64,000 nucleotides of DNA from Cellulomonas timonensis (lineage in GTDB: Bacteria > Actinomycetota > Actinomycetes > Actinomycetales > Cellulomonadaceae): assembly GCF_900046455.1 (NCBI RefSeq), contig NZ_FCOT01000013.1, positions 868,001 through 932,000 of the forward strand. The letters run 5' to 3'. How positions within the stretch are numbered: position 1 is the stretch's first letter; each line of letters begins with the position of its first letter. Positions 47,946 through 56,290 of this stretch are shown one piece after another. The translations under genes were made by a program, and so were the position numbers. The notes under the pieces are model-generated. The model ran no database searches. It had not been told where the DNA came from and saw only the letters and a list, made by a program, of their open reading frames with translations.

Positions 47946-49322
47946 ATGCGGTACATGCCCGAGCCGTTCAAGATCAAGATGGTCGAACCGATCAAGATGA
48001 CCACCCGCGAGGAGCGGAAGGCCTTCATCCGGGACGCCCACTACAACGCGTTCTCGCTCTCCGCCGAGGACGTTTACATCGACCTCCAGACGGACAGCGG
48101 CACGGGCTCCATGAGCGACTCCCAGTGGGGCGCGATCATGCGGGGCGACGAGTCGTACTCCGGCGGCCGCAGCTACTACCGGCTCATCGAGGCCGGCAAG
48201 GAGATCTTCGGCTACGACTACATCCAGCCCGTCCACCAGGGCCGTGCCGCCGAGAAGGTCCTCTTCCCGCTGATCGTCACGCCCGGCCAGTACGTCATCT
48301 CCAACATGTTCTTCGACACCACGCGGGCCCACGTCGGCCTCGCCGGCGGCCGCGCGATCGACTGCGTGTGCCCCGAGGGCCTCGACTCCGGCGCCTACTT
48401 CGACTTCAAGGGCAACATGGACGTGCCCCGCCTGCGGTCGCTCATCGCCGAGCACGGCGCCGAGAACATCGCCGCGATCGTCATGACGATCACCAACAAC
48501 AGCGTCGGCGGCCAGCCCGTCTCGATGGCCAACATGCGCGAGACCGCCGCGCTGGCCAAGGAGCACGGCATCCTCGTCGTCATCGACGCGGCGCGGTACG
48601 CCGAGAACGCGTTCTTCATCAAGGAGCGCGAGGCCGAGTTCGCCGACGCGACGCCGCTGGAGATCACGCGCGAGATGTTCAGCCACGGCGACGTCTTCAC
48701 CATGAGCGCCAAGAAGGACGCGCTGGTCAACATGGGCGGCATGCTCGCCGTGCGCGAGGACGGACCGCTCGTCGACGCCATCAAGACGCGCGTCATCTCC
48801 TTCGAGGGCTACCTCACTTACGGCGGGCTCGCGGGCCGCGACCTCGAGGCCATGACCACTGGCCTCTACGAGGGCCTGGACTACGACTACCTGCGCTACC
48901 GCATCGGCCAGATGCAGTACCTCGGGGCACGGCTCGAGGAGGCGGGGATCCCGTTCCAGAACCCCGTCGGCGGCCACGCGGTCTTCATCGACGCCGGCAA
49001 GCTCCTCCCGCACATCCCGTACGACGAGTTCCCCGGCCAGGCCCTCACCATCGAGCTGTACATCGAGGCGGGCATCCGCGGCTGCGACATCGGCTCCTAC
49101 ATGATGGACAGGGACCCCGAGACGGGCGAGCAGCAGCGCGCGCCGTTCGAGTTCACCCGGCTGGCCATCCCGCGCCGCGTCTACACCCAGGCCCACCTCG
49201 ACGTGGTCGCCGACGCCCTCATCGCCATCAGGGACCGCGCCGCCGACATCAAGGGCTACCAGATCACCTGGGAGCCCAAGGTCCTGCGCCACTTCACCTC
49301 GCACCTCAAGCCGGTCGACTGA
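47946..49322 (+). CDS. tnaA: Tryptophanase
   Basis: A 458-residue PLP beta-eliminating lyase that cleaves L-tryptophan to indole, pyruvate and ammonia. PLP Lys is K257 (TMSAKKDAL). Discrimination from tyrosine phenol-lyase: the position of TPL Thr124 is D124 (FFDTTRAH), as in tryptophanase Asp137. TPL Arg381, which defines tyrosine specificity, is replaced by Ile382 (RGCDIGS). Both favour tryptophanase although overall similarity lies between the two. ATG 47946 follows AGGAGAGG; an ATG at 47931 is in frame but lacks an SD. It heads an operon with a permease and RidA. Confidence 0.88.
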   Translation: MRYMPEPFKIKMVEPIKMTTREERKAFIRDAHYNAFSLSAEDVYIDLQTDSGTGSMSDSQWGAIMRGDESYSGGRSYYRLIEAGKEIFGYDYIQPVHQGRAAEKVLFPLIVTPGQYVISNMFFDTTRAHVGLAGGRAIDCVCPEGLDSGAYFDFKGNMDVPRLRSLIAEHGAENIAAIVMTITNNSVGGQPVSMANMRETAALAKEHGILVVIDAARYAENAFFIKEREAEFADATPLEITREMFSHGDVFTMSAKKDALVNMGGMLAVREDGPLVDAIKTRVISFEGYLTYGGLAGRDLEAMTTGLYEGLDYDYLRYRIGQMQYLGARLEEAGIPFQNPVGGHAVFIDAGKLLPHIPYDEFPGQALTIELYIEAGIRGCDIGSYMMDRDPETGEQQRAPFEFTRLAIPRRVYTQAHLDVVADALIAIRDRAADIKGYQITWEPKVLRHFTSHLKPVD

Positions 49323-49335
49323 CCGCATCCCCCCA

Positions 49336-49389
49336 CCACCGGACACCGGTGGCGGACGAGGGCCGTCGTCACGAGCGCCGGCCCTCGTC
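49336..49389 (+). terminator. Two tandem hairpins between tnaA and the permease
   Basis: CCACCGG-ACA-CCGGTGG (49336-49352) is followed 2 bases later by an 11-bp stem GACGAGGGCCG/CGGCCCTCGTC (49355-49389) with a 13-base loop. They lie in the 110-base gap and could lower expression of the permease relative to tnaA. Confidence 0.7.
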
Positions 49390-49432
49390 CTGGCCTCGGC
49401 CGCCTTTCAACGACGAAGGGACCTGAACGATC

Positions 49433-50878
49433 ATGAGCACAGAGGCACGCGAGGGAACGGCGAGCGCCGATCCGTCCGTCGCTCCGACCGGCGGTGAGGA
49501 TGCCCCCACCACAGAGGGCGGCCTGCGCAGAGGGCTGAAGAACCGCCATATCCAGATGATCGCGCTGGGCGGCGCGATCGGCACCGGGCTGTTCTACGGC
49601 TCGGCGTCCAGCATTGGCATGGCCGGCCCGTCCATCACGCTGGCGTACCTGATCGGCGGCGCGGTGATCTTCCTGATCATGCGCGCGCTCGGCGAGATGT
49701 CGTGGCACACCCCGGTCTCCGGGGCGTTCAGCCACTACGCCTTCACCAACTGGGGACGCTTCGCCGGGTTCTTCTCCGGCTGGAACTACTGGTTCAACTA
49801 CATCGCCGTGAGCATGGCCGAGCTGGCCGTGGTGGGGATCTACGTCAACTTCTGGCTCCCCGACGTCCCGACCTGGGTCTCGGCCGCGATCTTCCTGCTG
49901 ATCGTGACGTGCGTGAACCTCGTCAGCGTCAAGGCCTACGGCGAGTTCGAGTTCTGGTTCGCGATCGTCAAGGTCGTCGCGATCATCGCGATGATCGCCC
50001 TCGGCGCCGTGATCGTGTTCTTCGGCGTCGGGCAGACGAGCTCCACCGGGATCTCCAACCTCTGGGAGCACGGCGGCTACTTCCCGAACGGCCTGTGGGG
50101 CATGGCCACCGCGCTCGTCGTGGTGATGTTCTCCTTCGGGGGCGTCGAGCTCATCGGCATCACCGCCGGCGAGGCGGAGAACCCGCGCCGCAGCATCCCC
50201 AAGGCGATCAACCAGGTCGTCTACCGGATCCTCATCTTCTACGTCGGCGCGATCCTCGTGATGCTCTGCATCTTCCCGTGGGACCAGATCGGCGAGGGCG
50301 GCAGCCCGTTCGTCATCATCTTCGACAACATCGGCATCGCGGGTGCCGCGGCGCTGCTCAACGTGGTGGTGCTCACCGCGGCGGTGTCCGCGTACAACAG
50401 CGGCCTCTACAGCAACGGGCGCATGCTCTACAGCCTCGCGCAGCAGGGCAACGCCCCGAAGTACCTGGGCAAGCTCAACCGCAACGGCTCCCCGATGGCC
50501 GGGGTGCTCACCTCGTCGGCCGTCACGGCCGTGGCCGTGGTCCTCAACTTCCTCGTCCCGGGCAAGGTGTTCCTCTACACGATGGCTGTCGCGCTCATCG
50601 CCGGGATCTTCAACTGGACGATGGTGGTCATCACCCAGATGAAGTTCCGCAAGCGCATCGGCGCCGCCGAGGTCGAGAAGCTCGGCTTCAAGATGCCGTT
50701 CTACCCGGTGTCGAACTACATCGTGCTGGTGTTCCTGGCGGGGGTGGTCGTCCTCATGGCCTTCCTGCCGGACTTCCGGTACGCGCTGTACGTCGGGCCC
50801 ATCTGGGTCGGCATCCTGTACGTCGCGTTCCGGTTCAAGACGAGGTCCGAGCGCCGGCCCGCCGCCGTCGAGAGCTGA
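49433..50878 (+). CDS. APC-family amino acid permease
   Basis: A 481-residue amino-acid transporter with about 12 membrane helices. The amino-acid transporter signature region reads GLKNRHIQMIALGGAIGTGL at residues about 34-53, followed by GSASSIGMAGPSITLAYL; helix 6 includes FSFGGVELIGITAGEAENPR. This matches the AroP/GabP/LysP type importers that use the proton gradient. Its place between tryptophanase and RidA suggests tryptophan or an aromatic amino acid as substrate, an inference from context. An AAGGGACC sequence precedes the ATG. The first about 30 residues are hydrophilic and Thr/Gly-rich. Confidence 0.9.
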   Translation: MSTEAREGTASADPSVAPTGGEDAPTTEGGLRRGLKNRHIQMIALGGAIGTGLFYGSASSIGMAGPSITLAYLIGGAVIFLIMRALGEMSWHTPVSGAFSHYAFTNWGRFAGFFSGWNYWFNYIAVSMAELAVVGIYVNFWLPDVPTWVSAAIFLLIVTCVNLVSVKAYGEFEFWFAIVKVVAIIAMIALGAVIVFFGVGQTSSTGISNLWEHGGYFPNGLWGMATALVVVMFSFGGVELIGITAGEAENPRRSIPKAINQVVYRILIFYVGAILVMLCIFPWDQIGEGGSPFVIIFDNIGIAGAAALLNVVVLTAAVSAYNSGLYSNGRMLYSLAQQGNAPKYLGKLNRNGSPMAGVLTSSAVTAVAVVLNFLVPGKVFLYTMAVALIAGIFNWTMVVITQMKFRKRIGAAEVEKLGFKMPFYPVSNYIVLVFLAGVVVLMAFLPDFRYALYVGPIWVGILYVAFRFKTRSERRPAAVES

Positions 50879-50884
50879 CAGGCC

Positions 50885-50924
50885 GGGCGGCTCCCGTCAG
50901 CGACGCTGCTGGCGGGGGCCGCCC
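50885..50924 (+). terminator. Hairpin between permease and ridA genes
   Basis: A 17-position stem with two G-T pairs (GGGCGGCTCCCGTCAGC against GCTGGCGGGGGCCGCCC) and a 6-base loop starts 7 bases after the permease stop. Read-through would be needed for ridA to be in the operon. Confidence 0.75.
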
Positions 50925-50983
50925 CCACACCCCACACCCGGCGGACGTCGTCCACGACCGCCGCCGCACCCCCAGGAGCACCC

Positions 50984-51499
50984 ATGCGCACCACCACACC
51001 GCCCGCCGAGCCCGACGCGAGCGCCACCCACTCGGCCCGGCTCGCCCACCCCGGCCTGGCCCTCCCGGTCGTCGCCTCGCCAGTCGCCGCCTACGAGCCC
51101 GCAGTCCGCTCCGGGTCCTGGATCTGGACGTCAGGCCAACTGCCCCTGGTCGACGGCCAGCTGCAGGCCCGCGGCAAGGTGGGCGACACGCCAGGCTGCG
51201 TCACGCCCGAGGCCGCCACGCTGCTCGCCCGGCCGGCGGCCCTCCACGCGATCGCCGCCGCGGCGGCGCAAGCCGGCGGCCTCGACCGCATCCGGCGCGT
51301 CGTGAAGCTCGTGGGCTTCGTGGCGAGCGACCCGGCCTTCACCGGCCAGCCCGCCGTGGTCAACGGCGCCAGCGACGTGCTCCACGCCGTCTTCGGGGCC
51401 GCCGGCGCTCATGCGCGCGGCGCGGTGGGCGGCGCGGCGCTCCCCCTCGACGCGCCCGTCGAGATCGAGCTCGTCGTCGAGCTCGAGGCGGGCGCGTAA
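50984..51499 (+). CDS. ridA: RidA family protein (enamine/imine deaminase)
   Basis: A 171-residue RidA/YjgF protein, about 40 residues longer than E. coli RidA at the N-terminus. WIWTSGQLPLVDGQL, AGGLDRIRRVVKLVGFVAS and HARGAVGGAALPLDAPVEIE match the family. The Arg in HARGAV corresponds to catalytic Arg105 and the Glu in VEIE to Glu120. RidA hydrolyses 2-aminoacrylate, the reactive enamine released by PLP beta-elimination. Tryptophanase makes exactly that intermediate, which explains the gene pairing. An AGGAGC sequence precedes the ATG. Confidence 0.9.
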   Translation: MRTTTPPAEPDASATHSARLAHPGLALPVVASPVAAYEPAVRSGSWIWTSGQLPLVDGQLQARGKVGDTPGCVTPEAATLLARPAALHAIAAAAAQAGGLDRIRRVVKLVGFVASDPAFTGQPAVVNGASDVLHAVFGAAGAHARGAVGGAALPLDAPVEIELVVELEAGA

Positions 51500-51522
51500 C
51501 CGACAGAGGCTGCCCGAGCCGG

Positions 51523-51554
51523 GCGGGAGGACGGGGGCGACCCCGTCCTCCCGC
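51523..51554. terminator. Hairpin closing the tryptophanase operon
   Basis: A perfect 14-bp stem (GCGGGAGGACGGGG/CCCCGTCCTCCCGC) with loop GCGA lies between ridA and the convergent methyltransferase gene. Confidence 0.92.
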
Positions 51555-51569
51555 TGACGGCGGCGATGG

Positions 51570-52838
51570 CTACCGCGTCAGGACCGCCACGGCCTCGACG
51601 TGGTGCGTCATCGGGAACAGGTCGAACGCGCGCAACCCGTCGAGCTGGTACCCGTGCTCGGCGAAGTACGCCAGGTCGCGGGCCAGCGCCGCGGGGTCGC
51701 AGGCGACGTAGACGACGCGCTCGGGCCGCAGCCCGGCGATCGCCTCGACGACCTTGCGCCCGGCGCCGACGCGCGGCGGGTCCAGCACGACCGCGTCGGC
51801 GTGCACGATGCTGCCCTCGGCGTCCTCGAGCATGACCCGCGCCACGTCGCCGGCGTGCAGCTCCACGTTGGACTTGTCGTGCAGGTTGCGCCGCGCGTCG
51901 CGCAGCGCCTGCGCGTCGCCCTCGACGGCCACGACCGCGCCGGTGGGACCGACGGCGTCGGACAGCGGAGCCGTGAACAGCCCGGCGCCCGCGTACAGGT
52001 CCAGCACCGTCCAGCCGTCGACGTCGCCCAGGCCGTCGAGCACCGCCTGCGCGAGCAGCACCGGGGCCTCGCGGTGCACCTGCCAGAACCCGGACGCCGC
52101 CACGCGGTACGTGTAGTCCTTCCCGGCGACATGCACGTTCTCGCGGACCGAGGTGCGCGCGTTCGGGCGCGCGTCGACGCGGCCGCGGCGCAGGTCGAAG
52201 GGCTCGCCGTCGACGAGCACCACAGGGGTGTCGCCGCCCGCGGGGGCGACGACCTCGATGCGGGACCCGGCCTTCCAGGTCCGCTCGAACAGCCCCAGCT
52301 CGGCGATCGCCTCATTCGCCAGCGGCATCGAGTCCAGCGCGTGCACGTCATGCGAGCGAAAGCCCGACATGCCGGCGCGCCCGCTGCCGTCCGCCACCAG
52401 GTCCATGCGCGTGCGCCAGCCCAGGCCGCCGCGCTCGTCGTCGCCGGGGGCGGCCTCGACCTCCACCTCGCGCTCCAGGTGCGCGAGCCGCTGCAGCTGC
52501 TCGGCCAGCACCGCCGCCTTCCAGGCCCGCTGGCCGGCCAGCGACACGTGCGCCAGCTCGCCGCCGCCCACACCGCCCGGTCCCGCCTCGGGCCACGCCG
52601 ACGGCACGCGGTCCGCGGAGGCCACCAGGACCTCGACGGCGTCGGCCCGCCAGAACGACGCGGTCTCCCCCGTCTCCGTCAGGCGCGCGCGCACCCGCTC
52701 GCCGGGCAGCGTGTGCCGGACGAAGACGACCCGGCCCCCGCGGCCGTCCGCGTCGGCCCCGATCCGCGCGACGCAGTGGCCGCCATGGGCCACCGGCCCG
52801 ATCTCGAGCTCGACCATGTCGCCGACGTCAGTAACCAC
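51570..52838 (-). CDS. TrmA/RumA-type RNA m5U methyltransferase with TRAM domain
   Basis: A 422-residue class I SAM methyltransferase. An N-terminal TRAM domain (about 1-60, GPVAHGGHCVARIGADADGR, VFVRHTLPGERVRARL) is followed by the Rossmann fold with motif I VLDLYAGAGLFTAPLSDAVG. Motif IV is AVVLDPPRVG, the catalytic Cys is in VVYVACDPAALARDL, and FPMTHHVEAV is the C-terminal signature. The family makes 5-methyluridine in tRNA or 23S rRNA; the site cannot be told. The 4Fe-4S cysteines of RlmD are absent. The GTG start lies inside the end of the upstream kimA-like gene (11-base overlap), so the two are co-transcribed. Confidence 0.9.
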   Translation of the reverse strand: MVTDVGDMVELEIGPVAHGGHCVARIGADADGRGGRVVFVRHTLPGERVRARLTETGETASFWRADAVEVLVASADRVPSAWPEAGPGGVGGGELAHVSLAGQRAWKAAVLAEQLQRLAHLEREVEVEAAPGDDERGGLGWRTRMDLVADGSGRAGMSGFRSHDVHALDSMPLANEAIAELGLFERTWKAGSRIEVVAPAGGDTPVVLVDGEPFDLRRGRVDARPNARTSVRENVHVAGKDYTYRVAASGFWQVHREAPVLLAQAVLDGLGDVDGWTVLDLYAGAGLFTAPLSDAVGPTGAVVAVEGDAQALRDARRNLHDKSNVELHAGDVARVMLEDAEGSIVHADAVVLDPPRVGAGRKVVEAIAGLRPERVVYVACDPAALARDLAYFAEHGYQLDGLRAFDLFPMTHHVEAVAVLTR

Positions 52839-54831
52839 GCGTCACCGTTCCTCGCACTGTGTCCTCCATGCCTGTCTGTCCGTGAGTGGAGGCCAGCTGC
52901 CACGGCACGGACGCCACGACGACGCCAGGTGTGAACAGCAGCCTTCCCTTGAGCCGCAGCGCGCTCTGGTTGTGCAGCAGCTGCTCCCACCAGTGTCCGA
53001 CGACGTACTCGGGGATGTAGACCACCACGATGTCTCGTGGGCTCTCCCGACGGATCGATCGGACGTACGTGAGCACGGGCCGGGTGATCTCGCGGAAGGG
53101 CGAGTCGAGCACCTTCAGCGGCACCGGTAGGTCCAGAGCCTCCCATGTCTCGCGCAGCCGTGCGACATCCTCGGCGTCCACCCCCACCGTCACGGCCTCC
53201 AGCACCTGCGGCCGCGCGGCCCGCGCGTAGGCGATCGCGCGCATCGCGGGCCGGTGCAGCTGGGACACCAGGACGATGGCGTGCACGCGGCTGGGCAGGG
53301 CGCGAGCCTCGTCAGCGTCGTCGCCCAGGGCGAGCTCGGCGCGCACCCGGTCGTAGTGCGCCCGGATGCCGCGCATCAGCACGAACACCACGCCCATCGC
53401 CAGGATCGCAATCCAGGCGCCATGGGTGAACTTCGTCACCAACACGATCACCAGCACCGTGGACGTCATGGCCAGGCCCACCCCGTTGACGACCCGCGAG
53501 CGCCGCATCCGGCGGCGGGCCGCCGGATCGGCGGCGGTGCGCAGCTCGCGCGTCCAGTGCTTGACCATGCCGAGCTGGCTCAGGGTGAAGGAGACGAACA
53601 CCCCGACGATGTAGAGCTGGATGAGCCGGGTGACCTGGGCGTCGAAGGCCCAGATCAGGGCGGCGGCGGCCGCGGCGAGGGTGAGGATGCCGTTGGAGAA
53701 CGCGAGCCGGTCCCCGCGGGTGTGCAGCTGGCGGGGCAGGTAGCCGTCCCGCGCGAGGATCGAGCCCAGCACCGGGAACCCGTTGAACGCCGTGTTGGCG
53801 GCGAGCACCAGGATGAGCCCTGTGACGACGGAGACGCCGATGAACAGCGCGGGCACGCCATCGAAGACGGTCTCGGCGAGCTGGCCGATCACGGGGTGCT
53901 GCACGTACTCCTCGCCGACGGGCACGCCGTCGCGCAGCAACTGGGTCGTGGGGTCCTCGACGTAGTGCACCCCGGTGGCGCGGGCGAGCAGCAGGATCGA
54001 CAGCAGCGACGCGCCGGAGATGCCGCCGAGCAGGGCGAGCGTGGTGGCGGCGTTCTTCGACTTGGGCTTGCGGAACGCGGGCACGCCGTTGCTGATGGCC
54101 TCGACGCCGGTGAGGGCGGCCGACCCGGAGGCGAAGGCCCGCAGCACCAAGAACACCCCCGCGATGCCCATCAGGCCCTGGTCGAGGTCGGACTGCGGGA
54201 CGATCTCCAGGGCCGAGCTCGCGGCCTGCGGCAGGTTGCCGCTGAGGTACCGCACCAGCCCGGTGACGGCGATGCCGCCGATGGCGAGCATGTACAAGTA
54301 CACGGGGACGGCGAACGCCCGCCCGGACTCCTTCACGCCGCGCAGGTTCGCGATGGTCAGCAGCGTCACCAGCCCCACCGCGAACGTCGCCTCATGGCCG
54401 CGCAGCTCGGGCAGCGCCGACGCGGCGTACTGCGCGCCGGCGGAGATGGACACGGCGACGGTGAGCACGTAGTCCACGAGCAGGGCGCTGGCGACCGTGA
54501 GCCCGGCACGTGGCCCCAGGTTGACGGTGGCGACCTCGTAGTCACCGCCGCCCGACGGGTACGCGTGCACGTTCTGCCGGTAGGACGCGATGACGGTCAG
54601 CATGACCACCACCACGGCCACGCCCACCCACGGCGAGATGACCGTGGCGGCCAGGCCCGCCGCGGCGAGGGTCAGGAGCACCTCGTCAGGCGCGTAGGCG
54701 ACGGAGGAGAGGGCGTCCGAGGCGAAGACCGGGAGTGCGATCCGCTTCGGGAGGAGGGTATGGCCAAGCCGGTCGCTGCGGACGGGTCGTCCGAGCACCA
54801 GGCGTTTGGCGGCATCCGCGATGTCCGACAC
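52828..54831 (-). CDS. APC-superfamily transporter, KimA-like K+ importer
   Basis: A 667-residue protein: about 12 membrane helices in the first 450 residues, then a 200-residue cytoplasmic alpha/beta domain. LPVFASDALSSVAYAPDEVL near residue 33 and HAYPSGGGDYEVATVNLGP are the typical KimA/YdaO signatures. Bacillus KimA is a proton-coupled high-affinity potassium importer regulated by c-di-AMP. The divergent pair of TrkA genes next door, which bind nucleotides and gate K+ transport, supports a potassium role here. Annotated elsewhere often as amino-acid permease. GTG 54831 follows a TAGCAT -10 box at 8 bases. Confidence 0.85.
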   Translation of the reverse strand: MSDIADAAKRLVLGRPVRSDRLGHTLLPKRIALPVFASDALSSVAYAPDEVLLTLAAAGLAATVISPWVGVAVVVVMLTVIASYRQNVHAYPSGGGDYEVATVNLGPRAGLTVASALLVDYVLTVAVSISAGAQYAASALPELRGHEATFAVGLVTLLTIANLRGVKESGRAFAVPVYLYMLAIGGIAVTGLVRYLSGNLPQAASSALEIVPQSDLDQGLMGIAGVFLVLRAFASGSAALTGVEAISNGVPAFRKPKSKNAATTLALLGGISGASLLSILLLARATGVHYVEDPTTQLLRDGVPVGEEYVQHPVIGQLAETVFDGVPALFIGVSVVTGLILVLAANTAFNGFPVLGSILARDGYLPRQLHTRGDRLAFSNGILTLAAAAAALIWAFDAQVTRLIQLYIVGVFVSFTLSQLGMVKHWTRELRTAADPAARRRMRRSRVVNGVGLAMTSTVLVIVLVTKFTHGAWIAILAMGVVFVLMRGIRAHYDRVRAELALGDDADEARALPSRVHAIVLVSQLHRPAMRAIAYARAARPQVLEAVTVGVDAEDVARLRETWEALDLPVPLKVLDSPFREITRPVLTYVRSIRRESPRDIVVVYIPEYVVGHWWEQLLHNQSALRLKGRLLFTPGVVVASVPWQLASTHGQTGMEDTVRGTVTRGY

Positions 54832-54839
54832 GGGAGCCC

Positions 54840-54845
54840 ATGCTA
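54840..54845 (-). promoter_or_regulatory. -10 box TAGCAT for the KimA-like gene
   Basis: On the minus strand TAGCAT lies 8 bases before GTG 54831, consistent with a leaderless mRNA; it is about 95 bases from the divergent trkA -10 box. Confidence 0.55.
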
Positions 54846-54939
54846 GGCCTGTCGGCTTCCCGGCGTGGACCGTCCTGTCCTGCCACCTGCCATGCGGATC
54901 CCACCGCCGGGGACGGCGGCGCCCACGTCGCCGGGGGTA

Positions 54940-54945
54940 TAGCGT
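54940..54945 (+). promoter_or_regulatory. -10 box TAGCGT for the trkA pair
   Basis: TAGCGT, within TATAGCGT, lies 8 bases before GTG 54954, again a leaderless arrangement. Confidence 0.55.
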
Positions 54946-54953
54946 GGCCGGTT

Positions 54954-55619
54954 GTGCACTTCGTGATCATGGGCTGCGGCCGGGTCGGCGCGACCCTCGC
55001 CCAGTCGCTCGAGAACCGCGGCCACTCCGTCGCCGTCATCGACCAGAACCCCGACGCGTTCCGACGCCTCGAGGCCGACTTCGGGGGCAAGAAGGTCACC
55101 GGCCTCGGCTTCGACCGCGACACGCTCACCCAGGCGGGCATCGACGACGCCTACGGCTTCGCGGCGGTGTCGGACGGCGACAACTCCAACATCCTCGCCG
55201 CCCGCGTGGTGCGCGAGACGTACGGCGTCGGCACCGTCGTGGCGCGCATCTACGACCCGCACCGCGCCGAGATCTACCAGCGCCTCGGCATCCCCACCGT
55301 GGCGACTGTGCGGTGGACGTCCGACCAGGTGCTGCGCCGGCTGCTGCCCATGGGCGCCACCAGCGAGTACCACGACGCGTCGGGCCAGATCGTGCTCGCC
55401 GAGGTCGACGTGCACCCCGGCTGGGTCGGCCGGCCGGTGCGGAGCCTGGAGCTGCTCAGCGGGGCCCGCGTCGCCTACCTGACCCGCTACGGCGACGGCA
55501 TGCTGCCCACCGACGACAGCGTGCTCCAGGAGGACGACACGGTGCACGTGCTCGCACGCGCCGACGACCTCGCCGACGTGGAGCGCACCCTCACCACCGC
55601 CCCCCAGGAGACAGCATGA
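54954..55619 (+). CDS. trkA: TrkA-family potassium regulatory protein (first copy, CeoB-like)
   Basis: A 221-residue protein with an N-terminal RCK Rossmann domain (VIMGCGRVGATLAQSLENRG, then VIDQNPDAFRRLEADFGG) and a C-terminal TrkA-C domain from about residue 140. It senses NAD(H) or c-di-AMP-type ligands and controls K+ flux through a membrane partner. No TrkH is in the window; the KimA-like transporter is divergent across about 120 bases. GTG 54954 is favoured from its -10 box; an in-frame ATG lies 5 codons later. Its TGA overlaps the next gene's ATG. Confidence 0.92.
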   Translation: MHFVIMGCGRVGATLAQSLENRGHSVAVIDQNPDAFRRLEADFGGKKVTGLGFDRDTLTQAGIDDAYGFAAVSDGDNSNILAARVVRETYGVGTVVARIYDPHRAEIYQRLGIPTVATVRWTSDQVLRRLLPMGATSEYHDASGQIVLAEVDVHPGWVGRPVRSLELLSGARVAYLTRYGDGMLPTDDSVLQEDDTVHVLARADDLADVERTLTTAPQETA

Positions 55620-56290
55620 GGGTCGTCATCGCCGGAGCCGGCTCCGTGGGCCGCTCGATCGCCCGCGAGCTCCTGGGGCACGGCCACGAGGTCACCCTGG
55701 TGGACCGCCAGCCCTCCGCGATGCGGGTCGCGCAGGTCTCCGAGGCGGACTGGCTGCTCGCCGACGCGTGCGAGCTGTCCACGCTCACCGAGGCGAAGGT
55801 CGACGAGTGCGACGTGGTGGTCGCCGCCACCGGCGACGACAAGGCCAACCTGGTCATCTCGCTGCTCGCCAAGACGGAGTACGGCGTCCCGCGCACGGTC
55901 GCCCGGGTGAACAACCCGAAGAACGAGTGGATGTTCGACGAGGCGTGGGGCGTGGACGTCGCCGTCTCGACCCCGCGCATCATGACGGCGATGGTCGAGG
56001 AGGCCGTGGCCGTCGGGGACCTGGTCCGGATCTTCACGTTCCACCAGTCGGGCGCCGGCATCCTGGGCCTCACCCTGCCCGCCGACTCCCCGCTGGTCGG
56101 CAGCCGCGTCGGTCAGGTCGTGTGGCCCACCGACACCGTGCTGGCGTGCATCGTGCGCGACGACCGGCCCATCACCCCGAGCCCGGACGACACCATCGAG
56201 GGCCGCGACGAGCTGCTCTTCGTCACGAGCCGGGATGCGGACGAGCAGGAGCTGGAGCGGATCCTGAACCGCGGACCAGGAGCCAGCTGA
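55616..56290 (+). CDS. trkA: TrkA-family potassium regulatory protein (second copy, CeoC-like)
   Basis: A 224-residue RCK plus TrkA-C protein, paralogous to the preceding gene and coupled to it by ATGA. The nucleotide motif is VIAGAGSVGRSIARELLGHG with acidic VDRQ. NNPKNEWMFDEAWGVDVAVS is typical of the CeoC copy. The two small TrkA proteins probably form a hetero-octameric ring equivalent to the single double-length TrkA of enterobacteria. Its last 68 bases overlap the convergent DUF3159 gene tail to tail, and no terminator separates them. Confidence 0.92.
   Translation: MRVVIAGAGSVGRSIARELLGHGHEVTLVDRQPSAMRVAQVSEADWLLADACELSTLTEAKVDECDVVVAATGDDKANLVISLLAKTEYGVPRTVARVNNPKNEWMFDEAWGVDVAVSTPRIMTAMVEEAVAVGDLVRIFTFHQSGAGILGLTLPADSPLVGSRVGQVVWPTDTVLACIVRDDRPITPSPDDTIEGRDELLFVTSRDADEQELERILNRGPGAS

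Noticed and set aside
47946-49322. Tyrosine phenol-lyase instead of tryptophanase
   Set aside because: The TPL-specific Arg381 and Thr124 positions are Ile and Asp here, as in tryptophanase.
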